A stretch of 64,000 nucleotides of DNA from Kibdelosporangium banguiense. GTDB taxonomy: Bacteria; Actinomycetota; Actinomycetes; Mycobacteriales; Pseudonocardiaceae. Where the stretch lies: contig NZ_JAGINW010000001.1 in the NCBI RefSeq assembly GCF_017876405.1, forward strand, positions 9,685,203 to 9,749,202, in the 5' to 3' direction. The notes under the pieces are model-generated. The model made no database searches and had not been told where the DNA came from. It was given only the letters and a program-made list of their open reading frames with translations. Below, one piece after another: positions 45,822 to 56,900 of this stretch. The stretch's first letter is position 1. Every line of letters begins with the position of its first letter. A program made the translations under genes and the position numbers.

Positions 45822-48800
45822 ATGGAAAACATGGCTGACGTGTCGCAGAGAATCGCGCCGCTTTCCTACCAGCAGGAGCGGATGTATCTGTTCGAAGGGT
45901 TCGACTCCAGCGCCTCCGCCAACAACCTCGCCTTCGTGCACTGGATCGACGGCGAACTCGACCGGCCGGCGCTGAATGCCGCCGTCGCCGAACTGCACCG
46001 GCGCCACGAGATCCTGCGCACCCGGTACCCGGACGGCGCGAGCCAATGGGTGTCCACACCGGATGATTACCGGCTCCCGTTCGGCGACCTCAGCGCCGGC
46101 GCGGATCCGGACAGCGAGGTCCGCCGTCTCCTCGACAAGTCGGTCAACCACCCGTTCGACCTCGCCGCTGAGGCGCCGGTGCGGTGGACGCTGTACGCGT
46201 TGGGCCCAGGCCGGCACGCGTTGACCCTCGTCCTGCACCACATCGCGTTCGACGCGTGGTCCAAGGCGATCATCGACACCGAGCTTTCCGCGCTGTACCA
46301 GGCTTTCCACAGTGGAGCAGAGCCGCCGCCGGCTCAGGCGGCGACGCGGTACGCCGACTACGCCATCGCCCAGCGCGGACGCACCGAGCAGGACCTGCGC
46401 GCGGACCTCGACCAGTGGGTCCAGGCCATGGCCGGCGCTCCGTCGACGCTGCGGCTGCCCTTCGACCGGCCCGCGCGAGCCGACACCGGGTTCACCGGGC
46501 ATCCCCACCACGCCCCGATACCCGCGCCGCTCATGCACGAGGTGGAGCGGCTGGGCGGCAGGGCACGGGCATCCGCGTTCATGGTGCTGCTCGCCGCGTT
46601 CGCAGGGCTGCTGGCCAAGCGCGGCGGCCAGCGGGACATGGTGATCGGGGTGCCCACCGCCGGCCGGAGCGAGCTGGACCTGGAACCCCTCATCGGATGC
46701 TTCGTGGACACCGTCCCGTTCCGGATCCGCCTGGCCGGCCTGGACACCTTCGCCGACCTGCTGTCGCACGTCCGGGACGTCACGCTCGACACCCACGACC
46801 GTCCCCAGGTGCCGCTGGCGCGGCTGGTCGCGGCCCTGCGGCCGGACCGGGAGCCGGGCCGGGAACCGTTGGTACAGGTGGTTTTCCAGGTGAACAACGC
46901 GCCTGCCGAGGCACTGCGGCTGACCGGGCTCACGGTCACCGGGCAAGCCCGGACGCCGACCTCGACCGACGTCGACCTGACCCTCACGGTCGGCGACGGC
47001 CACGACGGTCCGTCCGGGCAGTGGCAGTACAAGACCGAACTGTTCGACGCCGGCACGATCGAGGATCTGCGGCAGGACTTCCAGCGCATCCTCGAGCAGG
47101 TCGTCGAGGACCCCACTGTCCCGCTCGCCGACCTGCTCGGCGCAGTGGACACAGTAGATCTCCCACCCAGCGTCGGGGAGCAAGCCGTCGACCGGACGGC
47201 GCCGCGCACCCCGACCGAGCGACTGGCCGCCCAGATCTGGGCGGAGATCCTCGAAGTGGCCGACGCAGCCGACATTGCCGCCGAGGACAGTTTCTTCGAC
47301 CTCGGCGGCCACTCGCTCACCGCGGGCCAGGTGGTGGCCAGGATCGGTGAACTGGTGCCCACCCTGTCCACCCGCGGCATGCTGCGCGACGTGCTCCGGT
47401 ACCCGGTTCTCGCCGAGTTCGCCGCAGTGCTGGCCGACCGGATGAGCGAGGCCGTCATCACCGCCGGCCCGGCCACCGGTGCGCCGGCCGGCCGGATCCC
47501 GGTCATCAGCAGGCAGAACCCGCTTCCGCTTTCGCTCGGCCAGAAACGGCTGTGGTTCCTCGACCAGTTCGTCGCCGACAGCACCGAGTACTTCGTGCCC
47601 ATGGCCGTGCGGGTCCGCGGCGAACTGGACATCCCGGCACTCACCGCCGCGTTGCGGGAGATCGTCGACCGGCACGAGGTACTGCGCACCAGCGTGGTCC
47701 TACGTGACGACGAGCCGGTCGGCCTGGTGCGACCGGCCGAGACTCTCACCGTCGAGCTGGTCGATCCCGATCCGGCACTCCTGGCCACCGCCGACGGGCT
47801 CACCCGGGTCGCCGCGGCGGAAGGCTTCCGGCCGTTCGACCTCGAACACGGCCTGCCGATCCGGGCCAGCCTGCTGTGTCTGGGCGAACACGACCACGTG
47901 CTGTGCCTGACCGTGCACCACATGGTGTTCGACGGCTGGTCGTCCGGAATTTTCTTCGACGAGCTGGAGATCCTCTACGGCGCGTTCGCCGCCGGACTGC
48001 CCTCGCCGCTGCCGCCCGTCCGCGTGCAGTACGCCGACGTGGCCGCCTTCCAGGAGGCCTGCCAGCACGGTCCGGAGTTCGCCGCGAAGCTGGACTTCTG
48101 GCGGGCCGAACTGGACGGCGCCACACCGTTCGAGCTCAGCCCGGACCTGCCGAGGCCGCCGCGGCGGACCGCACCCGGCGCCCTCGTGCAGTTCACCATC
48201 GACGAGACGGTTACCGGCCGGCTGGAACGGATGGCGACCCGGCACGGGGCGACCCTGTTCATGGCGTTGCTCACCGCGTGGCAGACCTTGCTGTACCGGC
48301 ATTCCGGGCGTACCGACCTCACGCTCGGCACGACGGCGGCCGAGCGGCAGGTGACCGAGTCGGAGCAGCTGATCGGGCTGTTCATCAACATGCTCGTACT
48401 GCGTGGCGACCTGTCCGGAAATCCTTCCTTCGCCGAACTGCTGGCCCGCACCCGGGACCGGACCATCGACGCGTACGCCAACCAGGACGTGCCGTTCGAC
48501 CGGCTGGTGGCGGAGCTGGTGGGCGAACGAGACCTGTCGCGGACCCCCCTCTTCCAGGTCATGATCAAGCTGAGCAACGTGCGCCAGCGCGAGACCGTCC
48601 TACCTGGACTGACGATCGAACCGCTGCCGGGGCCGCCGATCCCGGCGAAGTACGACATCGAGATCGACTTCACCCGGCACGAGACCGGCACGGGCGGCAT
48701 GACCGCCGTGCTGCGGTACGACACCGGGTTGTACCTGCCCGCCACCATCGACCGCCTGATCCGGCACTTGACCGCCCTGCTGGGCGCGGTGACGGCCGAC

Positions 48801-50717
48801 CCGGCGACCCCGATCGACCTGCTGGACCTAGCGGGGCCGGACGAGCGGGCGACCGTGCGCGAGCTGACCGCCCGGCGCCCGGTCGACGTCCCGGACCGGC
48901 GCCTGCACCAGCTCGTCGAGGATCAGGTGGCCAGGGCACCGGCCGCGGTCGCGGTGGTCGACGACGAGTGCGAGCTCACCTACGCCGAGCTGGACGCGTG
49001 GGCGAACAGGATCGCCGTGCTGCTGCGGGAACACGGCGTCGGGCCGGACATGCCCGTCGGCGTCATGCTCGACCGTTCGGCCGGGATGGTCGCCGCGTTG
49101 CTCGGCGTGCTCAAGGCGGGTGGCGCGTACCTGCCCATCGAGACTGACACTCCGCGCGCCAGGATCGCGCAGCTGCTGTCCGACGGGCCGGCGCCGGTGT
49201 GCCTGGTCTCGGCCGCGCACGCCAGTCTCGTCATGGCCGCGGGCGGCCACCCCCTCGCGCTGCCAGAACGGGACGGCCCAGCCGCCGCACCGGCCGTGGC
49301 CGTCTACCCGGACAACCTGGCCGCCGTGTACTACACCTCCGGCTCGACCGGCCGGCCGAAGGGCGTCGCCTGTACGCATGCCGGGTGGGTCAACCGGATG
49401 TGCTGGATGCAGCAGCACCACCCGCTGCGGCCGGGCGAGACCGTGCTGCACAAGACCACGCTCACCTTCGACGACGCGGCCGTGGAGATCTTCTGGCCGC
49501 TCATGGCCGGCGCTCGGGTGGCGATGCTCGGTCCCGGGCTGCACCGCGACCCGAGAGCCATCGCCGACGCCGCGGTCCGGCACCGCGCCGTACACGTGCA
49601 GTTCGTGCCGAGCATGCTGGACCTGTTCCTGGAGACGCTGACCGACGCGGACACCGCCGGCCTCAGCGAGCTGCGCAGCGTCCTGTCCAGCGGCGAGGCA
49701 CTGCGTCCCGCGCTGGTGCGGCGGTTCGGGGACCGGTTCGGCGACCGGGTGATCCTCGACAACACCTGGGGCGCCACGGAAGTCTCCATCGACTCGACCT
49801 GCCGGGTGTGCCTGTCCGAAGATGGCGCTGCTGGTGCCGCCAAGAGCGTTTCGATCGGGGTACCGATCGACAACAACGAGGTGCTGGTGCTGGACCAGCG
49901 GCTCGAGCAACTGCCGGTCGGGGTCTCGGGTGAGCTGTTCATCGCGGGGGCCGGGCTGGCACGCGGTTACGTGGGTGACCCGCGCCGGACCGCCGAAGTG
50001 TTCCTGCCGCACCCCTATCTGGCCGGCGAGCGGATCTACCGCACCGGCGACTGGGGCCGGCTGGGCGCCGACGGCGCGCTGACGTTCCTGTCCCGGCGGG
50101 ACGACCAGGTCAAGGTGCGCGGCGTGCGGGTGGAGCTGGGCGAGGTCGAGCACGCCCTACGCGTGCACCCCTCGGTGGCCGACGCCGCGGTCATCGCCTG
50201 GGAGGCGGTGCCGGGCGACAAGCGGCTCGCCGCGTACGTCGTGATCCGGGCAGGCACGACGTGCTCACCGAGGCTGCTCACCGAACACGCCAGGGAACTG
50301 CTGCCGGGCTACGCGGTACCCGGCTCGGTCCTGATCGTGGACGCGCTTCCCCGGCACGCCAACGGAAAGCTGGATCGGCGCGGCCTGCCCGCGCCGGAGA
50401 TCCGCGACGAGCAGGGCGAACCGCCGGTAGCGCCGCGCACCAGCGCGGAGCGGATCGTGACCGAGATCTGGGCGAGCGTGCTCGGCGTGGAGAACCTCGG
50501 CGTCAACGACGACTTCTTCGCCGAGGGCGGGCACTCGCTGCTCGCCACCCGGGCGATCGGACGGATGCGGCAGGCGTTCACCACCGCGCTGCCGCTGACC
50601 CTGATGTTCGAATGCCCGACACCGGCCAGGGCCGCGGCGATGGTCGAGGAGATCCTGCTCGCCGAGATCGCCGAGCTCACCGACGAGCAGGCACACGAGC
50701 TGCTGAGCCAGCAGTAG
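45822..50717 (+). CDS. nonribosomal peptide synthetase 1 (C-PCP-C-A-PCP)
   Basis: The product is 1631 residues. C1 spans about 10-440 with HHIAFDAWS. PCP1 spans about 461-543 with Ser498 in FFDLGGHSL. C2 spans about 565-1010 with HHMVFDGWS. The A domain spans about 1025-1530 with YYTSGSTGRPKG, YRTGDWGRL and KLDRR. PCP2 spans about 1540-1612 with Ser1572 in FAEGGHSL. The tail AEIAELTDEQAHELL resembles the short C-terminal docking peptides of NRPS subunits. Pocket residues read by eye against GrsA are D-D-V-F-L-S-T-I-D-K. The nearest known pattern is serine (D-V-W-H-L-S-L-I-D-K, six of ten shared), but it is not a canonical match. PCP1 has no A domain of its own and must be loaded in trans. The protein starts with a condensation domain, so it may take an acyl or amino-acyl starter. 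Confidence 0.95.
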   Translation: MENMADVSQRIAPLSYQQERMYLFEGFDSSASANNLAFVHWIDGELDRPALNAAVAELHRRHEILRTRYPDGASQWVSTPDDYRLPFGDLSAGADPDSEVRRLLDKSVNHPFDLAAEAPVRWTLYALGPGRHALTLVLHHIAFDAWSKAIIDTELSALYQAFHSGAEPPPAQAATRYADYAIAQRGRTEQDLRADLDQWVQAMAGAPSTLRLPFDRPARADTGFTGHPHHAPIPAPLMHEVERLGGRARASAFMVLLAAFAGLLAKRGGQRDMVIGVPTAGRSELDLEPLIGCFVDTVPFRIRLAGLDTFADLLSHVRDVTLDTHDRPQVPLARLVAALRPDREPGREPLVQVVFQVNNAPAEALRLTGLTVTGQARTPTSTDVDLTLTVGDGHDGPSGQWQYKTELFDAGTIEDLRQDFQRILEQVVEDPTVPLADLLGAVDTVDLPPSVGEQAVDRTAPRTPTERLAAQIWAEILEVADAADIAAEDSFFDLGGHSLTAGQVVARIGELVPTLSTRGMLRDVLRYPVLAEFAAVLADRMSEAVITAGPATGAPAGRIPVISRQNPLPLSLGQKRLWFLDQFVADSTEYFVPMAVRVRGELDIPALTAALREIVDRHEVLRTSVVLRDDEPVGLVRPAETLTVELVDPDPALLATADGLTRVAAAEGFRPFDLEHGLPIRASLLCLGEHDHVLCLTVHHMVFDGWSSGIFFDELEILYGAFAAGLPSPLPPVRVQYADVAAFQEACQHGPEFAAKLDFWRAELDGATPFELSPDLPRPPRRTAPGALVQFTIDETVTGRLERMATRHGATLFMALLTAWQTLLYRHSGRTDLTLGTTAAERQVTESEQLIGLFINMLVLRGDLSGNPSFAELLARTRDRTIDAYANQDVPFDRLVAELVGERDLSRTPLFQVMIKLSNVRQRETVLPGLTIEPLPGPPIPAKYDIEIDFTRHETGTGGMTAVLRYDTGLYLPATIDRLIRHLTALLGAVTADPATPIDLLDLAGPDERATVRELTARRPVDVPDRRLHQLVEDQVARAPAAVAVVDDECELTYAELDAWANRIAVLLREHGVGPDMPVGVMLDRSAGMVAALLGVLKAGGAYLPIETDTPRARIAQLLSDGPAPVCLVSAAHASLVMAAGGHPLALPERDGPAAAPAVAVYPDNLAAVYYTSGSTGRPKGVACTHAGWVNRMCWMQQHHPLRPGETVLHKTTLTFDDAAVEIFWPLMAGARVAMLGPGLHRDPRAIADAAVRHRAVHVQFVPSMLDLFLETLTDADTAGLSELRSVLSSGEALRPALVRRFGDRFGDRVILDNTWGATEVSIDSTCRVCLSEDGAAGAAKSVSIGVPIDNNEVLVLDQRLEQLPVGVSGELFIAGAGLARGYVGDPRRTAEVFLPHPYLAGERIYRTGDWGRLGADGALTFLSRRDDQVKVRGVRVELGEVEHALRVHPSVADAAVIAWEAVPGDKRLAAYVVIRAGTTCSPRLLTEHARELLPGYAVPGSVLIVDALPRHANGKLDRRGLPAPEIRDEQGEPPVAPRTSAERIVTEIWASVLGVENLGVNDDFFAEGGHSLLATRAIGRMRQAFTTALPLTLMFECPTPARAAAMVEEILLAEIAELTDEQAHELLSQQ

Positions 50718-50742
50718 CCATCACAACGAAAGCGGGGACACC

Positions 50743-50961
50743 ATGCCGGACGACGACGGCCAGCAGCGGTTCAAGGTCGTGCTCAACGACGAGGAGCAGT
50801 ACTCGATCTGGTTCGCCGACCGCGCGGACCCGCCGGGCTGGCGCGGCACCGGCATCACCGGGTCCAAAGAGGACTGCCTGGCGCACATCGAAGAGGTGTG
50901 GACGGACATGCGACCGCTGAGCCTGCGCCGCCGGATGGCCGGCGAACCGCTCGGGCACTGA
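50743..50961 (+). CDS. MbtH-like protein
   Basis: The 72-residue protein carries the family signature: VVLNDEEQYSIWFADRADPP, GWRGTGITGSKEDCLAHIEE and VWTDMRPLSLRRRM (WTDMRPLSLR). MbtH proteins bind and activate NRPS adenylation domains. It lies between the two NRPS genes, 25 bases after the first and 23 before the second, and should serve the A domains of one or both. Confidence 0.97.
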   Translation: MPDDDGQQRFKVVLNDEEQYSIWFADRADPPGWRGTGITGSKEDCLAHIEEVWTDMRPLSLRRRMAGEPLGH

Positions 50962-50984
50962 GCGACCAAGTCAGGGGTGCACAG

Positions 50985-53900
50985 ATGACCACCACTCCGT
51001 TCGACACCCATGGGCTCTCCCCCGCCAAGCTCGCCCTGCTGGCACGCCGGCTGCGTGGCGAGGGCGGCAACGCGGGCGGCGGCATCCCCCGGCGCCCGGA
51101 AGGCGAGCCGGTTGCGTTGCCTCCCGCGCAGCACAGCCTGTGGGTCGTCGATCAGGTACTCGCCGACAACTCGGTGTACAGCGTGCACCGGGAGTGGTGG
51201 CTGAGCGGCCGGCTGGACCCCGGGGCACTTCGCCGCGCCCTGGACGACCTGGTGCGCCGGCACGAGATCCTCCGCACCACCTATCTGGACGCCGGGGACA
51301 ACCAGCCGGTCCAGGTGATCCATCCGTTCCGCGGCGCGGACTTGCGGGTCGTGGACCTCACCGGTGTCCCCGGCGGACAACGCGAGCAGCGGGCGGTCAG
51401 GCTGGCCGAGGCCGAGCTGCGCCGGCCGTTCGACCTGGCGGCCGGCCCGGTCTTCCGGGCCGCACTGTTCCAAGTGGACATTGAGGAACACCTGCTGCTG
51501 CTCAACATGCATCACTTGGTGAGCGATGGCTGGTCCTGCGCCGTACTCGGCCGCGAGCTCGGCGAGCTGTACTCGGCGCACGTGCATGGGAGGCGGCCGG
51601 TACTGCCCGAGTTGCCCATCCAGTACGCGGATTACGCGCACTGGCAGGCACGCCGGGTGGCGGGTGAGCTGCGTGACCAGCAGCTCGGCTACTGGCGGTC
51701 CGCACTGGAGGAGATCCGGCCGTTGCTGGCGCTGCCGACGGATCGCCCCTATCCCGCGGTGCCCTCACACCGAGCCGCACAGGTCAAGCGGACGCTGCCC
51801 GCGGCGATGACCTCAGCCGTGCGCGCACTGGCCCGTGACCACGGGGTCACCGTGTTCACCACAGTGCTCACGGCGTTCGCCGTGGTGCTGGGCCGGTGCA
51901 GTGGGCAGGACACGTTCTCGGTGGGGTCGCTGACCTCCGGCCGGGGACACGCCGAGGTGGCCGACCTGCTCGGCCTGTTCGCCAACACCGTGCCCGTTCC
52001 GGCCGACCTGCGTGGGGAACCCACGTTCGCCGAACTCCTCGACCGCACGCACCGTGCCGTGCTCGGCGCTCTCGACCACCAGGACGTCTCGTTCGACCAG
52101 ATCGTCGCCGCGGTCGCACCGAACCGTGAACCGGCCCGCAACCCCCTGTTCCAGGTGCTGTTCCAGCTGATCGAGCGCGGCGAGGAGTCGTGGCGGTTCG
52201 CCAGCCTGGACACAAGGTACGCCGACCTGCACAACGACACCGGAAAGGTCGACCTCGCGCTGTTCGCCGTCGACCTCGGCGAGCGGCTTGAGCTGCAGGT
52301 GGAGTACTCGACCGACCTGCTGCTCACCGAGACCGCGGACCGGTTCGCCGACCGGGTCGTCCGGGTCCTCGATCAGGTGATCGCGAACCCGGGCGCACGT
52401 TTGCCCGATGTGGACGTCCTGCCGGATCGTGAGCGCGTCATCGTGACCGACGGCTGGAACGACACCGCGGCCGACTACCCGCGCGCCACCCTGCCCGCCC
52501 TGTTCGAGAACGCCGTGCGCCGGGCTCCGGACTCGGTCGCCGTGACCGATGTGGACGGTGACACGGTCAGCTACTGCGCGCTCAACACCCGGGCCAACCG
52601 GCTCGCGCATCACCTGCGTGCGCTCGGGATCGGCGCCGAGTCCGTGGTCGGGGTCTGCGTCGAGCACAGCGTGGACATGTTCGCCGCGTTGCTCGGTGTG
52701 CTCAAGGCCGGCGCGGCCTACGTACCGCTCGACCCGGAGCACCCGGCAGACCGGCTGGCGTTCATGCTGTCCGACACCGGCGCCCGCGTGGTGGTGACCC
52801 AGGACGCCGCCGCATCGGCCGTTCCCGCGGAGTTCGACGGCACGCTGGTCTCACTCGACGGTGACGCCGAGCGGCTCGCCGGCCGGCCCGGCACCGACCC
52901 GGTCGCTGTCACCGGCCCGGACAACCTGGTCTACGTGATGTACACGTCCGGATCGACCGGCCGGCCCAAGGGCGTGATGATCTCGCACGCCGGGCTGGTC
53001 AACTACCTCTGGTGGGCGATCGACGGATACGGCCTCGACGGGGCGTCCGGCGCGCCGATGCTCGGCTCCATCGCGTTCGACCTCTCGGTGCCCAACTTCT
53101 TCCTGCCGCTCATCGGCGGCAAGGACGTCACGTTGCTGCCCAAGGACAAGAGCCTGTCGGCGCTGGCGGACCTGTTGCGTGGCCCCGGGGACTTCAGCCT
53201 GCTCAAACTCACGCCGGGGCACCTCGACGTGCTGCGCGGGATGCTGCCGGACGCCGACCGGGTGGACTGCGTCCGCACGTTCGTGGTCGGCGCCGACGAG
53301 GTCCGGCCGGAAACCGTTGCCGCGTGGCGGAAGGCCGCGCCGAACGCACGGATCATCGACGAGTACGGCCCGACCGAGACCGTGGTCGGCTGCTCGACCT
53401 ACCTGGTGGACGAGAGTTTCGACCCGTCGGTTCCGGTGTCCATCGGCAGGCCGATCGCCAACATACGAATGTACGTGCTCGACGATCGTCTCGAGCCGGT
53501 GCCTGTCGGCGCGGTCGGCGAGTTGTGCATCGGTGGCGCGGGAGTCGCCCGCGGGTACCTCAACCGGCGAGGGCTGACCGCCGAGAAATTCGTGCCGGAC
53601 CCATTCGCCCCCACACCGGGCGAACGGATGTACCGAACCGGTGACCTCGCCCGGTTCCGGGCGGACGGGAACCTCGACTTCCTCGGCCGGATCGACCATC
53701 AGGTCAAGATCCTCGGCTACCGGATCGAGCTCGGCGAGATCGAGGCCAGGCTGCTGCTGCACGAGGGGGTCAGCGAGGCCGTCGTGGTCGCGCGGGAGGA
53801 CGTTCCCGGGCACAAGCGCCTGGTGGCCTACGTGGTCCCGGCCGGCGATCTCGACGTCGAAGAGCTGCGGTCGGCCGCTGCCAAGTCACTGCCTGCCTAC

Positions 53901-56900
53901 ATGGTGCCCCGGGTGTGGCAGGTGCTGGACCGGATGCCGCTGACCCAGGCCGGCAAGGTGGATCGCAGGGCACTGCCCGTCCCCGAAGGCGCCACCGCGC
54001 CGATCTGCTCGCAGCAGGCACCCACCACACCCACAGAGGCCGCGCTGGCCGAGATCTGGGCGCGGGTGCTCGATGTGGACCGGGTCGGCGTGCACGACGA
54101 CTTCTTCCACCTCGGCGGCGACTCGATCCTGGCCATCCAGATCGGCGCGCAGGCAAGGCGCGCCGGGCTGGCGGTGACCGTGCGGCAGGTGTTCGAGCAC
54201 CGGACCGTGGCCACGCTGGCGGCCGCGATCGGCTCGGCGGCCCCAGTAGCGGTGCGGGCCGACCAGCACACGGTGTCCGGCACGGTGACATTGACGCCGA
54301 TCCTGCGCTGGTTCACCCAACAGCGTGTCCGTCACGACCACTACAACCAGTCGGTGCTGGTGAACTGCCAGCCGGCCGTGCACCCCGACGTGCTGACGCG
54401 TGCGCTGGACGCGGTGGTGGACCACCACGACTCGTTGCGCATGCGCTTGTCGCGAGTAGACGGTCAGTGGCGGGCCGAGATCGCGGAGGCAGAAGCCGGC
54501 CCGCTGGTGCGGGTGGTGGACCTGACCGGGCTGTCCGACGAGCAACGGCGCGAGACCAGGGACCGAGCCGGTCAGGGTGTCCATATCGGACTGTCGTTGA
54601 CCGGCGGACCGATCGTGTCGGCGGTCCTGTTCACCGAGAACGGCCTCGGCACCGAGCTGCTGATCGCCGTCAACCACGTCGCCGTCGACACCGTGTCCTG
54701 GAACATCCTGCTCGAGGACCTGGACACGGCCCACCGCCAGCTCGACGCAGGCGAACCGGTGACGCTGCCGGCCAAGAGCACCTCCTTGCAGTACTGGGCC
54801 AAGCGCCTCACCGACCACGCCAACTCCCCCGAGTTCGCCGCCGAGGCCGCCCTCTGGGCGACGCCGGCCGCGACGCCGACGCCCATCCCGGCCGACCACG
54901 ACCTCGGCCCGAACTGCGAGGAGTCCGGCCGCGTGGTAGAGGTCGCGCTGCCAGAGGACGTCACCGACGCGCTGGTGCGACGGGTGCCGGCCGCATACCG
55001 CACCGAGATCAACGATGTGCTGCTGACCGCGCTGGTCCGCACGATCACCGAGTGGACGGGCGGCGACGCGGCGCTGGTGGAGCTGGAAGGTCACGGGCGT
55101 GAACCGCTGTTCGACGACGTCGACCTCTCGCGCACCGTCGGCTGGTTCACCAGCGTGTTGCCGGTGCAGCTACGGCTGGCCGGCGACGGTTGGGGCGCCC
55201 AGCTCAAGGCGACGAAGGAGCGGCTGCGGGCTGTGCCCCGGCACGGCATCGGCCATGGGCTGGCCCGCCACCTCCGCACCGAGACCGCCTCGGCGCTAGC
55301 CGCCGCGCCGCAGCCAGAGGTCTCGTTCAACTACCTCGGCCGCCTCGACCGGCAACGCGAGGCGGGCGGCCGATTCATCGGCCGGGACGAATCGCTTGGC
55401 ACGCATCGGGATCCGCAAGGTGAGCGCGGGCACCTCATCGGTGTCACCGCGTTCGTCGCCAAGGTCGGCACTGGGAACACACTGCGGCTGTACTGGAGCT
55501 ACTCAGCCAACCGGCATACCGAGGACACCGTGCGCCGGCTCGCGGAGCGGTACCTGGCGCACCTGACCGACCTGATCGACCACTGCGTCGCCGGCGGCAC
55601 GATCGGCGCGACTCCCAGCGACTTCCCCCTCGCCGGTCTGGACCAGCCCGTCCTCGACCGGCTGCTGGACCGGCTGCCCGTCCCGGCCGGGGACGTCGCG
55701 GACCTCTACCCCCTTTCCCCGCTGCAGTCGGGAATGCTGTTCCGATCGATCTTCGACCCGGAGTCGGCGGACTACTTCGAGCAGACCGGGTTCGTGCTGC
55801 GCGGCGAGTTCGACGCCGAGGTTTTCCAGACAGCCTGGCGGCAGGGGGTGGACCGGCATCCCGCGCTGCGCACCATCTTCGCGTGGGATGCGCTACCGCA
55901 CCCGCTGCAAGTCGTTCTGCGCCACCAGCCGGTCCGGTTCGAGCGACTGGACTGGACCGGCGTCGAGCCCGCGGAGATACCGCAACGGCTTGATGCCGCG
56001 CTGCGGGCGCACCGCGGCATCGCCTTCGACCTCACCGCCGAATGCGCATCCCGGTTGACGATCGTCCGCACATCCGCGACCGAGCACTACTTCCTGTGGA
56101 GCCTCCACCACATCCTGCTGGACGCGTGGAGCGTGGCCGCCGTGCTGAGCGAGGTGCTCGCGACCTACCGTGCGCTGCGGGCCGGGCAAACTCCCGAACC
56201 GGCTGCGGTCACACCGTTCCGTGACTACATCGCGTGGACAGGCAAGCAGGACCGGGCGGCCGACGACGAATTCTGGCGGGGTCAACTCGCCGGGCTGACC
56301 ACACCGACGCTGCTCGCCCCCAGCTCTCCAATCGCCGCCGACCCTGGCGAAGCGCATGTGAACGAAGAGCTGACAGCGGAGCTGACGGCCGCGCTGCAGT
56401 CGCTGGCGTTGCGCAGCGGATGCACGGTGGGCACGGTGCTACAGGCGGCGTGGGCGCTGGTGCTCGCCGCGCACACCGGGCGCCGTCACGTGGTCTTCGG
56501 GACCACCGTCACCGGGCGCACCGCGGCCGTCGCCGGCATCGAGCACATGATCGGGATGCTGATCAACACCCTGCCGTGCGCGGTGCTGGTCGATCCAGAC
56601 CGGACCGTGGCCGGCTACCTCGCCGATCAGCAGACCGCGCAGTTGGGCCTGCGGGAGCACGAGCACTGCTCGCTCGCCGCGATCCAGCGTCACGCCCCGG
56701 TCCCGGCCGGGACCGCGCTGTTCGACACGTTCTTCAGCTACCGGAACTTCACCGGTCGCGTTGTCGGCACCGACACCGACGCCGAGCTCGACATCGGTCC
56801 GCTGCCGTACGACTTCGAGCAGACCGGCTGTCCGCTCATGCTCAACGTCAACCACCACGACACGGTGTGCGTGACCGCGATCTACCGCCGGTCACTGTTC

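Noticed and set aside
44619..47675. 1018-codon open frame on the minus strand
   Set aside because: It is antisense to the GHMP kinase and NRPS 1, which carry clear motifs. Long antisense frames are common in high-GC DNA because stops are rare in the frame opposite third-position G/C.
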